Source: Thermoguttaceae bacterium (lineage in GTDB: Bacteria > Planctomycetota > Planctomycetia > Pirellulales > Thermoguttaceae). From it: a stretch of 42,551 nt of DNA. The notes under the pieces were generated by a model. That model saw only the letters and a program-made list of their open reading frames with translations, searched no databases and was not told the DNA's origin. The translations under genes were made by a program, and so were the position numbers. Each line of letters begins with the position of its first letter. Positions within the stretch are counted from its first letter, which is position 1. Below are positions 17,297 through 26,340 of this stretch, piece by piece. The stretch spans positions 1-42,551 of the forward strand of contig JAFZAL010000178.1 of assembly GCA_017557195.1 (NCBI GenBank), written 5' to 3'.

Positions 17297-18748
17297 GTGA
17301 AATCAGTAAACCAATGGTATAAGCGCATAGCTGCCCGCGTCCAAAAAATGCCGACCATCTTGGCAATTATAGTCGCATTTACCAGTAGCGGAGCTGCCAT
17401 TTATGGGCAAGGCGTACCGGCTATTCCGGTTGAAGGCGGCGTCTATTATGACTATAACGCTCCTCCGACCCCAGCAGCTCAAACGGCTGTCCCGTCGGGA
17501 ACTGTAGCAGCAAGCTATGATACTGTCGTAACCGAGCCAGAGGATATTACTCATACAAATAATATTACAACAGATCCTGCTGTAGCAGTCAATCCCACCG
17601 GTCCTTTTGAAAAACGCGGCGACTATTACGTTCGTACGACTGACCGTTATGGCAATCCCAAATATGATTTTGACGAGTATTCCCCTGGAATTCTTCCTCA
17701 ACCGATGGGAGGGATGCCTAACAGCGGACCGGAAAAAATAGATCCTCGCACTTTGCAGCCTTCTGGACCGAAAGGCGCGGCAGGAGATACGATTCTTAAC
17801 AGCCCGGGATGTCAACTTTGCGGCGGCGGATTTGGCAATCCGAAACTTTGGTCTTTTGAAATTGGAACCAAAATCCTTCATCGGGAAGCTCCAGAATATA
17901 TTCGAGCAATTCCTGAAATTTTAGGATCTGTCAGCAGCGTTTCAACAATACAAGGATACTCTGTTGAAAAGGACACGTCATTTGATATTTCCGCAGGTTT
18001 GGATATTCGAGCAAAACATTATTTAGGCCGCAACGCCAAGAACGTCAATTTCTTCCTCGAATTTGAATTTTGGGGACTTAACGAATGGAACATGACCAAC
18101 CGATATCTGTTTTACGGTCTGAACGAAGAAAATGAGCAAATTGTTGACGAAATGGAATACAAGGTTCGTTCCAGAGTCAATTCCTTTGAGCTTAATCTTC
18201 GCGTTCAGCCGCGTGGAACGCTCCACGATCGTATGGTTTACCTTCCCAACGGACGCGTTCAAAGACAATGCCGCCAGGGTTGGAGCGGAAACATGCTTGT
18301 CGGTATTCGATATTTCGATCAAAACGATTACGGTCTTTTGAGCAATCTTACAGAGGGGTACTCTTTTGATTGCGAAACTGACAACAATATGCTTGGTTTC
18401 CAGCTTGGCGTGGAGCTGGTTGATCAACACTGTATGTGGAACTGGGGTATAAACGGTAAAATCGCTCCGTTGTATAACTGGTCAGATCGTACGTATAACG
18501 CTTCATGGATGCCTAATTCCGTTAAAGCAGCGGAAGGACAGCTGGCAGGTTTGGCTGATGTCGGTCTTTGGGTGAACTATCGATTCAGCAAGCGTTGGAC
18601 AGGGCGTTTCCAGTACAACATTATGTGGATTACAGGCGTTGCTCAGGCGACAAGCCAAATCGTTCAGGGCATCAATGATCGATATGCAATCGATAACGAC
18701 ACCACAGAATTCATGCAAGGTTTGACCCTGTCAATGGAATACGCCTGG
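17297..18748 (+). CDS. candidate exported outer-membrane beta-barrel protein
   Basis: A 484-residue protein (stop TAA 18749-18751) starting at GTG 17297, 7 bases after GGAGG. A signal peptide is seen (about residues 1-40, MPTILAIIVAFTSSGAAIYG). Residues 40-160 are Pro/Thr-rich, low complexity. From about residue 190 the sequence shows alternating hydrophobic/polar strands with many aromatic residues (NVNFFLEFEFWGLNEWN, GRFQYNIMWITGV), and the last residues are SMEYAW, with a terminal aromatic as in barrels. Four cysteines appear around PGCQLCGGGF. It resembles the outer-membrane-like proteins of planctomycetes (such as BBP7-type), but I cannot assign a family. The terminator is at 18794-18829. 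Confidence 0.6.
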
Positions 18749-18793
18749 TAAAACCCAATAAGCGTTCAGTTCTTTACGCTTGAAATAGAAAAT

Positions 18794-18829
18794 AACGGCG
18801 AGAAGGTTTGATTCTTCCCGCCGTTTTTT
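18794..18829. terminator. bidirectional intrinsic terminator
   Basis: AACGGCG and CGCCGTT (with GAAG/CTTC inside) form a stem followed by TTTTTT on the plus strand. It lies between two converging genes and may serve both. Confidence 0.85.
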
Positions 18830-18848
18830 ATTGTTTCCAATACCGATA

Positions 18849-20678
18849 TTACAGAGACAAAACGTATTCGCAAAGAGCTTCAATTTCTTCTTCTGTAAGC
18901 TGGACGTCCTGAAGTTCATGCTTTCCTTCTACGAACAGCTCTTTCATGGTAACGTAACGTCCGTCATGAAGATACGGCGCCGTTCTCCAGACTTCCAGCA
19001 GCGTAGGCGTGTCCCAGTCGTCGCGCTGGTCGAATTCCGCGCGGGTTTTGACGTTGTGCATTTGCATGTCGGTGTAGTATTCTCCGCCGTGACAAACGTC
19101 GCACTTGGCTTTCTTGAACACTTCTTTTCCTTTGAGGGCTTTTTCGGACAATTGACCGTTTACCAAATACGGACTGGGAACGGCTTCCATGGCTTCGATG
19201 AATTCGTCTATGCACTGAGCGTCTTCTTCCGGTCGAACGGCAAACTGAATGAACTGAATTCCCTTGCGGACGCAGGCGTGATGGTCAGGACGAATTCCGG
19301 AAATCATGGTCGGCGGGGTTTTATCTGAACGGAACAACGACTTGGCGTTTTTCGGGTTGCCCATGCCGTCGTTCATCAAGTCCCAGTTGAGGGCGTCAAC
19401 GCGAGCGTTGGGGTGACACGTTGCGCAAGACTGCCATTGCTGGAAGCACAGCGAGGCGTCGCCGAAGAACATCTGTCCTTTACGAACTTTGCTCATTTCC
19501 TGCGGCGGTCCCAGTTCGATTTTGCCAGTGCAGCGTTTGGAGCGCAAATTGACGATGTCGATTTCATCCGAGAAGTACAGCGGCGTATACGCTTTGTTGT
19601 CTGTTACAACGATTGATCGAGGAGCAACGCCCTTAAGTCGGACGCGGTTTCTCATGCCAACCAAAAACGAAAGGTCGTTGGGAACGTCAGCCGCGGTCGC
19701 CGCCGTATAAATGCCGGCGTTTTCCGTAGTCTTTTCCGGCATCGCCAAGAGCTTTTCCAGCATCTTTTCGTTGTCGATAATGCTCATTTCAGACGTTCCG
19801 GAATGAGTTACCAGCAGAGTTTTGGAGTCTGGCGTGAAGGCGATTCCATACGGGTTGGCGGCGCCCAGGTCGATGTCGTCCAGAAGAACGACGTTCACAA
19901 GCTTTTTGGCTTCGACGTCAATAACCGCCAAGGCGTTTGTGTTCATCCAGCCGCGTTCAACCTGAGTGGTTGGCATTTGGTATCGAGCCAGAATATTGGT
20001 CGCGTAAGCATATTTGCCATCTGGAGATACGCGTATTTCATGAACGGACGAGCAGCCGTTAATCAGACGAATCGACGTTGCGGTATTGGTAGCGGTGTCG
20101 ATAACGCCGATTTCAGATGCAACGTCGTAACCGTCAGCGCGATCGTTGGGAATAAAGTTGGCAACGAAAACCGTTTTACCATCAGGGGTTATATCGCATG
20201 AAACCGGTTCGCGAACAACTCCCACCTTGGCGATTTCTTTGCCCTGTTCCAGATCGACGACTGAAACGTTGTTGTTGAACTGATTGCAGACGTAAACACG
20301 TTTTCCGTCTGGAGTTAAGCATGGAGAGCAAGGGGTGTGTCCGACTTTAATCGCTTTTTCGACTGAGCCGTTTTCCGCCGACATGACCAGCAATTCGCCT
20401 TCCGGACGGGTTACGGTTACGTAAAGGGTTTTGTCGTCTTTAGATATGGCGATTCCTGTAGGCGTCGCGGGAGTGGGGAATTCGGCGGCAACGCTCTTGC
20501 CTGCCAAATCTACTTTGCTTACGGACTTGCCATCCATATTAACAACAAACAGGAAAGCTCCGTCTGAACTCTGACAAATCGAACATGGGCCTAAATAACG
20601 CGGCGTTTCTTCGCCCTGTGCCGAAAAGGACGAAATAGCTGCTGCAGCAAAGGTCAACAATAAAACAATGCGTTTCAT
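18849..20678 (-). CDS. periplasmic YVTN beta-propeller/diheme cytochrome c protein
   Basis: This 609-residue protein has a signal peptide (MKRIVLLLTFAAAAISSFSA). The first about 330 residues are a seven-bladed propeller with repeated blade motifs (SKDDKTLYVTV, TPDGKRVYVCNQFNNNVSVVD, TPDGKTVFVANF, SPDGKYAYATN). The C-terminal 220 residues are a MauG/cytochrome c peroxidase-like domain with two heme c sites: CATCH at 418-422 and CDVCH at 526-530. The conserved DTPTLLEVWRTAPYLHDG stretch precedes the last helix. It is probably a redox enzyme or electron-transfer protein of the periplasm; the electron donor is unknown. No Shine-Dalgarno sequence precedes the ATG. The leader contains the array at 20688-20778 and the promoter is at 20808-20836. 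The same domain pair is known from planctomycetes and methylotrophs. Confidence 0.88.
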   Translation of the reverse strand: MKRIVLLLTFAAAAISSFSAQGEETPRYLGPCSICQSSDGAFLFVVNMDGKSVSKVDLAGKSVAAEFPTPATPTGIAISKDDKTLYVTVTRPEGELLVMSAENGSVEKAIKVGHTPCSPCLTPDGKRVYVCNQFNNNVSVVDLEQGKEIAKVGVVREPVSCDITPDGKTVFVANFIPNDRADGYDVASEIGVIDTATNTATSIRLINGCSSVHEIRVSPDGKYAYATNILARYQMPTTQVERGWMNTNALAVIDVEAKKLVNVVLLDDIDLGAANPYGIAFTPDSKTLLVTHSGTSEMSIIDNEKMLEKLLAMPEKTTENAGIYTAATAADVPNDLSFLVGMRNRVRLKGVAPRSIVVTDNKAYTPLYFSDEIDIVNLRSKRCTGKIELGPPQEMSKVRKGQMFFGDASLCFQQWQSCATCHPNARVDALNWDLMNDGMGNPKNAKSLFRSDKTPPTMISGIRPDHHACVRKGIQFIQFAVRPEEDAQCIDEFIEAMEAVPSPYLVNGQLSEKALKGKEVFKKAKCDVCHGGEYYTDMQMHNVKTRAEFDQRDDWDTPTLLEVWRTAPYLHDGRYVTMKELFVEGKHELQDVQLTEEEIEALCEYVLSL

Positions 20679-20687
20679 GATAATAAC

Positions 20688-20778
20688 GTGGTAAGTGGTT
20701 AGTGGAAAGTGGTAAGTGGTTAGTTTTAATGAAGCGCTTGCGTCCTAACTACTAAAAACTAACCACTGTCCACTGCTA
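20688..20778. repeat. inverted word array (AGTGGTTA) with GGACGCAAGCGCTTC core
   Basis: The left arm has GTGGTAAGTGGTTAGTGG words. The core at 20731-20745 reads GAAGCGCTTGCGTCC (complement GGACGCAAGCGCTTC). The right arm has ACTAACCACTGTCCACTG. It lies between promoter and start codon of the cytochrome c gene. Confidence 0.8.
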
Positions 20779-20807
20779 ATGGCTTTGTAGACGCTTATTT
20801 TGCTCTC

Positions 20808-20836
20808 ATTATATAGCAATCTAAAATAAAAGTCGA
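20808..20836 (-). promoter_or_regulatory. sigma70-type promoter of the propeller/cytochrome gene
   Basis: On the minus strand there is TCGACT (20831-20836), a 17-base spacer, and TATAAT (20808-20813). The -35 box matches 4 of 6 consensus bases. Confidence 0.55.
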
Positions 20837-20877
20837 GGGGAAACAGGAGAAATTATCAAAATTTTATGAAATTATCG

Positions 20878-21023
20878 GGGTAGGGAGTAGGGAATAGGGA
20901 GTAGGGAATAGGGAGTAGGGAGTAGGGAGTAGGGAATAGGGAGTAGGGAATAGGGAGTAGGGAATAGGGAGTAGGGAATAGGGAATAGGGAATAGGGAAT
21001 AGGGAGTAGGGAGTAGGGAATAG
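20878..21023. repeat. long word array (GTAGGGAATAGG)
   Basis: About 146 bases of alternating GGGAGTA and GGGAATA words, the most regular array in the window. Only one strand arm is present. Confidence 0.9.
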
Positions 21024-21049
21024 TAACTATTTATTCTTGGAGCAATTTA

Positions 21050-21113
21050 CTATGCACTATGCACTATGCACTATGCACTAAGTACTAAGTACTATGCACT
21101 AAGTACTATGCAC
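21050..21113. repeat. word array (TATGCAC/AAGTACT)
   Basis: CTATGCACTATGCACTAAG and AGTACTATGCAC words; a second family placed only 27 bases from the GGGAATA array. It precedes the leader of the lipoprotein gene. Confidence 0.8.
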
Positions 21114-21328
21114 TTTATTAATTATCTCTATACACCTGTTAAACTGGGCAGTCTAACGAAAGAATTATTTTTTTAATGATTTTCTCAATTTTGTCAATTG
21201 TATGGACGATAACTGTAATTGGTTCCTCTTGCTGTGAGGAAACCAGTAAACCAAATAGAATTTACAATCCGTTTTTGAACGTCAAAAGGAATTTGTCGTT
21301 CAAACCCAAAAGAAAGAGGTTTTCCACT

Positions 21329-22333
21329 ATGAAACGAATCATCACATTGACAGCGATTATTAGTATCGCGTCCTTCCTGACGGGTTGCTGCTGCTATGGC
21401 CCGTACGGTTATAATTGCGCTCCTTGCGGACCTTACGGCGGCGCGTGCGACACCTGCCCGGCAACAGCGGCAACGTCAAGCGACTTGTTTACTCCATGTG
21501 GAGTTGGTGGCTGCGGCTATGGCGGCGCTTGCGGTCCGGTTTGCGGCCCGGTTTGCGGTCCGAACTATTGCGATCCTTGCTTCACCGGATACTATGGCTA
21601 TCCATGCTGCCCGTTGCTGACGATCGTTTCCCTTCCGTTCCGCGTTGTGGAAGAGCTTTGGATGTGCGCCGTTGGTTATTGGCCCAATACTGGCTGCAGC
21701 CAGATTTACTGGGGTGAATGGAGCGACCCGCCCTGCCCCGATCCTTGCTGCTTTAACAACTACGCTGGACCGTGCTCATCTCGATATTGCGGCGCAACTG
21801 CCTGTCGTGGAACTGTTGGATGCAATTCCGGCTGCGCCAGCTGTGACGGCGGATACGGATATGAATATGGCGACGGCATGATTTACGACGGCGGCATGGA
21901 CGGTGAAGTCATTATGGATTCAGCGGCTCCCACTCCGGCTACTCGCCCCGCCCCTGGACGTCCGCAAGTCATTCAGCCGACCCCGGCGCCCGCTCCTGGA
22001 ACGTCAACTTCCAACTGCCGAAATTGCAGCCAGAATCGTCAGGCAGCCGTTCAGAATCCAACAACGTACCGCGCTGCGAAGACTGCTAACGGACCGATCC
22101 AGCAGATTCAATATCAGCAGCCGGTTCAGAGAACCTACGCTCCCGCTCAGCCTGGCAACGTGAACGTTCCCGCTGACGTAATGCAGCAACTGCCTCCGGG
22201 AGCTGTCATCGTCTCTGACGAAGTTGTATCCGCTCAGGCGACAATTAAAGCTGGCGGCGATTCCTACGCCCCGGTTCTGCCGAACTCTGCCAATCAGTGG
22301 AAGTCGGCTGCTGTTAAACGAACAGCGCGTTAA
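21329..22333 (+). CDS. Cys/Gly/Tyr-rich lipoprotein
   Basis: This 334-residue protein is predicted to be lipid-anchored. The signal peptide ends in a lipobox SFLTGC, followed by CCCYGPYGYNC. Residues about 25-200 are extremely rich in Cys, Gly, Pro and Tyr, with a repeat CGPVCGPVCGPNYC, then CDPC and CPDPCC; the C-terminus is Pro/Gln-rich. Many cysteines point to disulfides or metal/cross-linking in the envelope. The ATG at 21329 follows AAAGAGG by about 8 bases; an upstream ATG at 21176 would give a long unconventional leader and is less likely. I know of similar Cys-rich exported proteins in planctomycetes but cannot name the family. Confidence 0.75.
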   Translation: MKRIITLTAIISIASFLTGCCCYGPYGYNCAPCGPYGGACDTCPATAATSSDLFTPCGVGGCGYGGACGPVCGPVCGPNYCDPCFTGYYGYPCCPLLTIVSLPFRVVEELWMCAVGYWPNTGCSQIYWGEWSDPPCPDPCCFNNYAGPCSSRYCGATACRGTVGCNSGCASCDGGYGYEYGDGMIYDGGMDGEVIMDSAAPTPATRPAPGRPQVIQPTPAPAPGTSTSNCRNCSQNRQAAVQNPTTYRAAKTANGPIQQIQYQQPVQRTYAPAQPGNVNVPADVMQQLPPGAVIVSDEVVSAQATIKAGGDSYAPVLPNSANQWKSAAVKRTAR

Positions 22334-22361
22334 TTAAAAAACGATTTGGGAAAACGGATTT

Positions 22362-22428
22362 TAGTTGCGAGTTGCGAGTAACGAGTTGCGAGTTTGTATC
22401 AGCTGTCGTTTCTCGCAACTCGCAGCTT
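22362..22428. repeat. word array (TTGCGAG) forming a terminator-like hairpin
   Basis: AGTTGCGAGTTGCGAGTAACG words are followed by CGAGTTGCGAG (22382-22392) and its perfect complement CTCGCAACTCG (22412-22422), then a T run. It lies after the lipoprotein gene and just before acpS, so it could end the upstream transcript. Confidence 0.75.
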
Positions 22429-22449
22429 TTTTATCATTAAACACAAACC

Positions 22450-22863
22450 ATGAACGTCTTTGGAATCGGTACTGATATAACGGAAATCTCTCGCGTTGCG
22501 GACATGCTTGCCCGCCATGGCGATTCTTTTAAAAATTTGACCTTTACAGAGCTGGAAATCCGATACTGCGAAGGGCATAAAAATTCAAACGAAAACTATG
22601 CGGCGCGATGGAGCGCCAAAGAGGCGATTCTCAAAGCGTTGGGCACCGGCTATGCCGACGGAATCAAATGGCGAGATCTGGAAATTCGCAACCTGCTTTC
22701 AGGAAAACCGATTGTCGCTATCGGCGGACGAGTTTTGGAAATCGCCCGCGAACAAAACCTCTGTGATTTTCTCATTACCATGTCACATTGCAAAAAATAT
22801 GCAACTGCAACGGCGATAATCATACAGGGCGACGAAGTCTACAGTGAGATAATTAAGAGTTAA
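22450..22863 (+). CDS. acpS: holo-[acyl-carrier-protein] synthase
   Basis: This 137-residue enzyme moves 4'-phosphopantetheine from CoA to the ACP serine for fatty-acid synthesis. The hallmarks are GIGTDITEISRV at residues 5-16 and ARWSAKEAILKALGTG in the middle (metal-binding Asp8 and the Glu of KEA). The length fits the family. No Shine-Dalgarno sequence is obvious; it starts 22 bases after the array. Downstream there is a CCGGGG-rich hairpin element. Confidence 0.93.
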   Translation: MNVFGIGTDITEISRVADMLARHGDSFKNLTFTELEIRYCEGHKNSNENYAARWSAKEAILKALGTGYADGIKWRDLEIRNLLSGKPIVAIGGRVLEIAREQNLCDFLITMSHCKKYATATAIIIQGDEVYSEIIKS

Positions 22864-22909
22864 GGCGAGCCGGGGCGCTCAAACCCCCGGAAGAACCGCG
22901 AGCGGTTCA
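22861..22909. repeat. CCGGGG...CCCCCGG hairpin element at the acpS stop
   Basis: From the TAA stop onward: GGCGAGCCGGGGCGCTC and AAACCCCCGGAAGAAC, then GAACCGCGAGCGGTTC, a perfect 7-bp hairpin. The same element occurs inverted after xseA (about 31276-31315), so it is a small repeat family placed directly after stop codons. Confidence 0.65.
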
Positions 22910-23026
22910 ATAATTACGAAAAAACGTATAGGGAATTTGGGCTCCCTAATTCCCTTATTGTCTTCCACAATAAACAAGCTAAACGCGACTCAGCGGCGCC
23001 AGTCGCGTTCTCATTCCTTTTCCCTC

Positions 23027-24193
23027 TTACAGGCTTTCCCGGAAGATAGCAAGAATTTCGTCTCGAGTCAGGATTTTGTATCCGCCTTTGAGAATGAGCG
23101 TAGCGTCGGCGAGTTGTTCCAGCATCGCCTCTGTCGCGCCCAGTTCTGTGATGTTCATCGCAACGCCGATCTCGCGCATCCACGCCTCAAAAGCTTTCAA
23201 GCCTTCTTCGGCGATCTCCGTCTCGCTCTTTCCGTCCGGATTTACGCCCCAGACGTTTTGAGCAAAGCGGACAAACCGCTTCAGTCCGTAAGGCATGATC
23301 AAACGATAGTACGGGAGCGAAACCGCTGACAGCGTCATTCCGTGGGTGGCGTCCGTCAGAGCGCTGACCGCCTGACCGAGCATGTGAACTTCCCAGTCGG
23401 TCGATTTGCCTTTCGCAATGAGCGTGTTGAGCGCCCAGGTAGCCGTCCACATGATGTTGGAGCGGGCTTCGTAATCCTCCGGATTTTGAATGGCAATACG
23501 GGAGGAAGGAATCAGCGAAAGCATAAGCCCTTCTGCGATATAGTCGCTGGTCGAGTCGTCTTCGCCGCTGAGATACTGTTCCAGAATGTGACACATGATG
23601 TCAAAGAATCCAGCAACCATCTGACGGCGCGGGACGCTGAACGTGAACCGCGGATTGAGAATCGCAAACTTCGGGAAGACGTCAGGACCGAAGACTTTCC
23701 CGATTTTCAGATTCGCATCGTGGTTGGTGATAACCGAGCCGCCGTTCATTTCGCTGCCTGTGCCGACCATTGTCAGAACGTCTCCGACGGGAATAATGCG
23801 GCAGCCTGGCTCCTCGAAACGAATAAAATACTTCTCCCATGGGTCTTCTTCACACCACGCAGAGACGCTGACGGCTTTGGCGTAGTCTATCGTAGATCCG
23901 CCGCCAACGGCGAGAATGAGATCGACGTTGTTCTCTCTGGCAAGAGCCGCGCCATGAAGCATTTTCTCCAGCGTCGGATTCGGCATGACCCCGCCGTCTT
24001 CGACAATCGTCTTGCCTGCAGCCTTGAGAATCTCGACGACCTGATCGTAAATGCCGTTCTTCTTGATGGACCCACCGCCATAGCACAGCTGAACAACGGG
24101 GCCAAAGGCTTTGAGTTCGTCAGCAAGAGCGTCCATGGCGTTTTCGCCGAAATGCAGTCTTGTCGGGTTATGGAATGTAAAGTTTCCGTTCAT
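23027..24193 (-). CDS. iron-containing alcohol dehydrogenase, YqhD/butanol-dehydrogenase type
   Basis: This 388-residue NADP(H)-type enzyme probably reduces an aldehyde. The N-terminal nucleotide domain shows GGGS-like motifs (LCYGGGSIKKNG, AVGGGSTIDYAKA). The C-terminal metal domain shows FFDIMCHILEQYL (Asp and His metal ligands) and HMLGQAVSALTDATHG (two more His). The length is typical for the YqhD class, which is wider in substrate range and uses Zn or Fe. The ATG 24193 follows TAACGGAGAAC, a usable Shine-Dalgarno. Single gene. Confidence 0.9.
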   Translation of the reverse strand: MNGNFTFHNPTRLHFGENAMDALADELKAFGPVVQLCYGGGSIKKNGIYDQVVEILKAAGKTIVEDGGVMPNPTLEKMLHGAALARENNVDLILAVGGGSTIDYAKAVSVSAWCEEDPWEKYFIRFEEPGCRIIPVGDVLTMVGTGSEMNGGSVITNHDANLKIGKVFGPDVFPKFAILNPRFTFSVPRRQMVAGFFDIMCHILEQYLSGEDDSTSDYIAEGLMLSLIPSSRIAIQNPEDYEARSNIMWTATWALNTLIAKGKSTDWEVHMLGQAVSALTDATHGMTLSAVSLPYYRLIMPYGLKRFVRFAQNVWGVNPDGKSETEIAEEGLKAFEAWMREIGVAMNITELGATEAMLEQLADATLILKGGYKILTRDEILAIFRESL

Positions 24194-24281
24194 GATTTGT
24201 TCTCCGTTACAATAATTAATGGGTTAAGTGAATCTGATTTATATTCTAAATGGGGCTATCGACCGTTACGCTGTCTGCCGT

Positions 24282-24971
24282 TCAAATTTCAATCCATGTT
24301 GGCTCGTAAGCGATTTCGTATTTCTCGTCAACGCGGGCGACGTTGTAGATTTTGCTGGAACCGAAATCAACGCCGCCGTGCTGACCGGAATGGATGTGTC
24401 CGCAGAAAACGAAACGGGGTTGTTTCTGAAAAATCGCGTCTGCAAGCTCGTGCGAACCAAAATGCTGCGAATCGGTCTGAAGCGAGCAGTCGACGTCGCA
24501 ATCCGGGATGAGCGGCGGAGCGTGTGTTACAAGTACGTCCAGACCGTCGGGAATCTTTGAAAACCGGTTTTTCAGTTCTTCATGCTCGGCTTCGAACGCC
24601 CACGTATGGGAAATAATCGGAACCCAGGGCGAGCCGTAGAACGTCACGCCGTCTATTTCCACGCCGGAATCAATGAGGAAATTCACGTTTGGGGAGAATT
24701 CGTAACTCCAGTCGTTTTCGACGTCCGGGAACAGCGTCTGAGCAATCGCGAAATAATCGTGGTTGCCGGGAACGACGACAAACCGGACGTCTGGATAGGA
24801 CGCTGTCCACGCCTTGAACTTCTTGTTGATCCATTTCTTCTGGTCGTTGATGTGCCAGGGACCGCGTTTGCTCAATGGCGATATATCGCCCGCTATGACG
24901 ACGACGTCCGCGCCTGAAGGATCCAGCCGCTCAAGATTTCCGTGAAGATCGGATACAGCCATTATTCGCAT
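24282..24971 (-). CDS. calcineurin-like metallophosphoesterase
   Basis: This 229-residue enzyme carries all phosphoesterase motifs: DLHG (residues 8-11), VIAGDISP, VVPGNHDY, THAPP and FCGHIHSGQHGG. It resembles the single-domain metallophosphatases of the MPPED type. It hydrolyses phosphoester bonds using a dimetal site; the natural substrate is unknown. The preceding base context AGGGAGACGAACTC gives a Shine-Dalgarno sequence for ATG 24971. It lies 73 bases upstream of the dehydrogenase gene's start region on the same strand but is probably separate. Confidence 0.9.
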   Translation of the reverse strand: MRIMAVSDLHGNLERLDPSGADVVVIAGDISPLSKRGPWHINDQKKWINKKFKAWTASYPDVRFVVVPGNHDYFAIAQTLFPDVENDWSYEFSPNVNFLIDSGVEIDGVTFYGSPWVPIISHTWAFEAEHEELKNRFSKIPDGLDVLVTHAPPLIPDCDVDCSLQTDSQHFGSHELADAIFQKQPRFVFCGHIHSGQHGGVDFGSSKIYNVARVDEKYEIAYEPTWIEI

Positions 24972-25027
24972 GAGTTCGTCTCCCTATTATCAAAAACGGG
25001 ACTCTCAAATACGCGCCTTCTCGACCG

Positions 25028-25771
25028 TTACTTGTAATTCCGGATTCGGACGTCGATGGACTCGCCTTTGAGCAGTTCGGCGACTTTCTTAACGGGCGTA
25101 TCAGAATAGTGGTACGGGAAAAGCGTCTTCGGCTTGATCGTCTTCGCCGCTTTCGCGACCTGTTCCGGGGTCATCGTGTACGGCTGGTTGCAGGGCAGGA
25201 AAGCCACGTCGATATCCTTCAGAGCCGCCATTTCAGGAATGACCTCCGTGTCGCCTGCAATGTAAATGCGGAGTCCGTCAATGGTCAGCACGTAGCCGTT
25301 GTCGCGTCCTTTGGGATGAAACTGCGTGTGTCCAGACGTCGTGTTATAAGCGGGAACGGCTTCAATCTGAATGCCTTTGGCAATCGTAAGACTTTCGCCG
25401 TTCTTAAGAGCTGTGCCGTTGCCGAGCTTCTTCTCAACGGCGGGATTAGCGATAATCTGAGTTCCGCTCTTCTTGAGCGCGGTTATAGCGGCGGTGTCAC
25501 AATGGTCAAAATGCTCATGCGTGATGAGAATGACGTCCGCCTTCGGAAACGCCGAGTAGTTCGTCTGCGGTTCGAGCTTCACGACGGGGTCAACCTGAAT
25601 CTCAAGTCCGTCGTACTGAATTCGCAGACTTGCGTGCTTGATCGCGGTAATTGTAACGGTTTTCCCGCTCTTTGTTTTGAACTCGTCCGTCTGAAAATTG
25701 CCGGATGCGCAACATCCTGTTGTAAATGATATTGTCATAATAATTGCTGCGAAATAGGGTAATGTTTTCAT
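25028..25771 (-). CDS. MBL-fold (UlaG-like) metal-dependent hydrolase, lipoprotein
   Basis: This 247-residue protein is predicted to be lipid-anchored (MKTLPYFAAIIMTISFTTGC lipobox). The metallo-beta-lactamase motif HEHFDH is clear (near residue 90), followed by HTQFHPKG, AGDTEV and a late PYHYSD. It resembles UlaG/YtkL-like hydrolases with two metal ions; substrates of this group are diverse. ATG 25771 is chosen because the signal peptide begins there; the open frame continues to 25897 through repeat DNA. AAAGAAA lies upstream as weak ribosome site. Confidence 0.85.
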   Translation of the reverse strand: MKTLPYFAAIIMTISFTTGCCASGNFQTDEFKTKSGKTVTITAIKHASLRIQYDGLEIQVDPVVKLEPQTNYSAFPKADVILITHEHFDHCDTAAITALKKSGTQIIANPAVEKKLGNGTALKNGESLTIAKGIQIEAVPAYNTTSGHTQFHPKGRDNGYVLTIDGLRIYIAGDTEVIPEMAALKDIDVAFLPCNQPYTMTPEQVAKAAKTIKPKTLFPYHYSDTPVKKVAELLKGESIDVRIRNYK

Positions 25772-25805
25772 GGTTATTTTCTTTAAGGTTTGTTTTGGGA
25801 CGGGA

Positions 25806-25922
25806 CGCCTCACGCGAAGGTTTGTTGTGGGAGGGTTTGCCTCACGCAAAGTTCGCAAAGTCCGCGAAGTATTTTGGAGAGGGTTTGCCTCACGCAAAGT
25901 CCGCGAAGTTTTTTAAAGGTTG
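25806..25922. repeat. word array (CGCAAAGT/CGCGAAGT), left arm
   Basis: GCCTCACGC(A/G)AAG and GTTCGCAAAGTCCGCGAAG words are repeated two to three times. The right end contains the stop codon of the GxxExxY gene at 25913-25915. Words are complementary to those at 26341-26520. Confidence 0.75.
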
Positions 25923-26290
25923 TTTACGATGCGTTCTATTCCGTCCTGGAGGGATGGCATCCCAAAGTTTATGACGAATCCGAGACGCTTGTCAAGGAAG
26001 CGAAGGTAGGTGAGGCATTGCTTGGCAAATACAGGTTCATTCCGGTTGACAGATTTCAACTCAACAATGACAGCCTCGTCCACCAACAGATCAACACGAA
26101 ACATATTTTCGTACGTGATCTCATTGAATGTCAGTCCACAAGTCTTCTCCTCTTCGACAATATGACCCAGTCGCCGCAGTTCCGCCGCAAGGATAACGCG
26201 ATACGCTTTTTCGAGCAATCCACTCCCAAACTGCGTATGAATCGCAAACGCAGAATCCAGAATGTCTTTTCCTATCTTCTCTATATCCAT
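25913..26290 (-). CDS. GxxExxY family protein (PD-(D/E)xK-like)
   Basis: This 125-residue protein has the signature GSGLLEKAY (residues 22-30) and a nuclease-like VDLLVDEAVIVELKSV core (about 66-81). The family (PF13366 group) is thought to be PD-(D/E)xK-related, but its biological role is not established. It is flanked by inverted word arrays of TTTGCG type and its stop codon falls inside the left array, so it looks like cargo of an array-bounded cassette. Start ATG 26290 has no strong Shine-Dalgarno sequence (AAT ATGGAT context). Confidence 0.85.
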   Translation of the reverse strand: MDIEKIGKDILDSAFAIHTQFGSGLLEKAYRVILAAELRRLGHIVEEEKTCGLTFNEITYENMFRVDLLVDEAVIVELKSVNRNEPVFAKQCLTYLRFLDKRLGFVINFGMPSLQDGIERIVNNL

Positions 26291-26340
26291 ATTAATTATC
26301 CACTATCAAACCTTTGCAACCTTTGAGAGCAGCAAGGACT

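Noticed and set aside
20878..21113. CRISPR array
   Set aside because: Words of 7-12 bases follow one another without unique spacers of constant length, and no cas genes are present.
25771..25897. Upstream start of the MBL-fold lipoprotein
   Set aside because: The added residues are encoded by the repeat array and would hide the lipoprotein signal.
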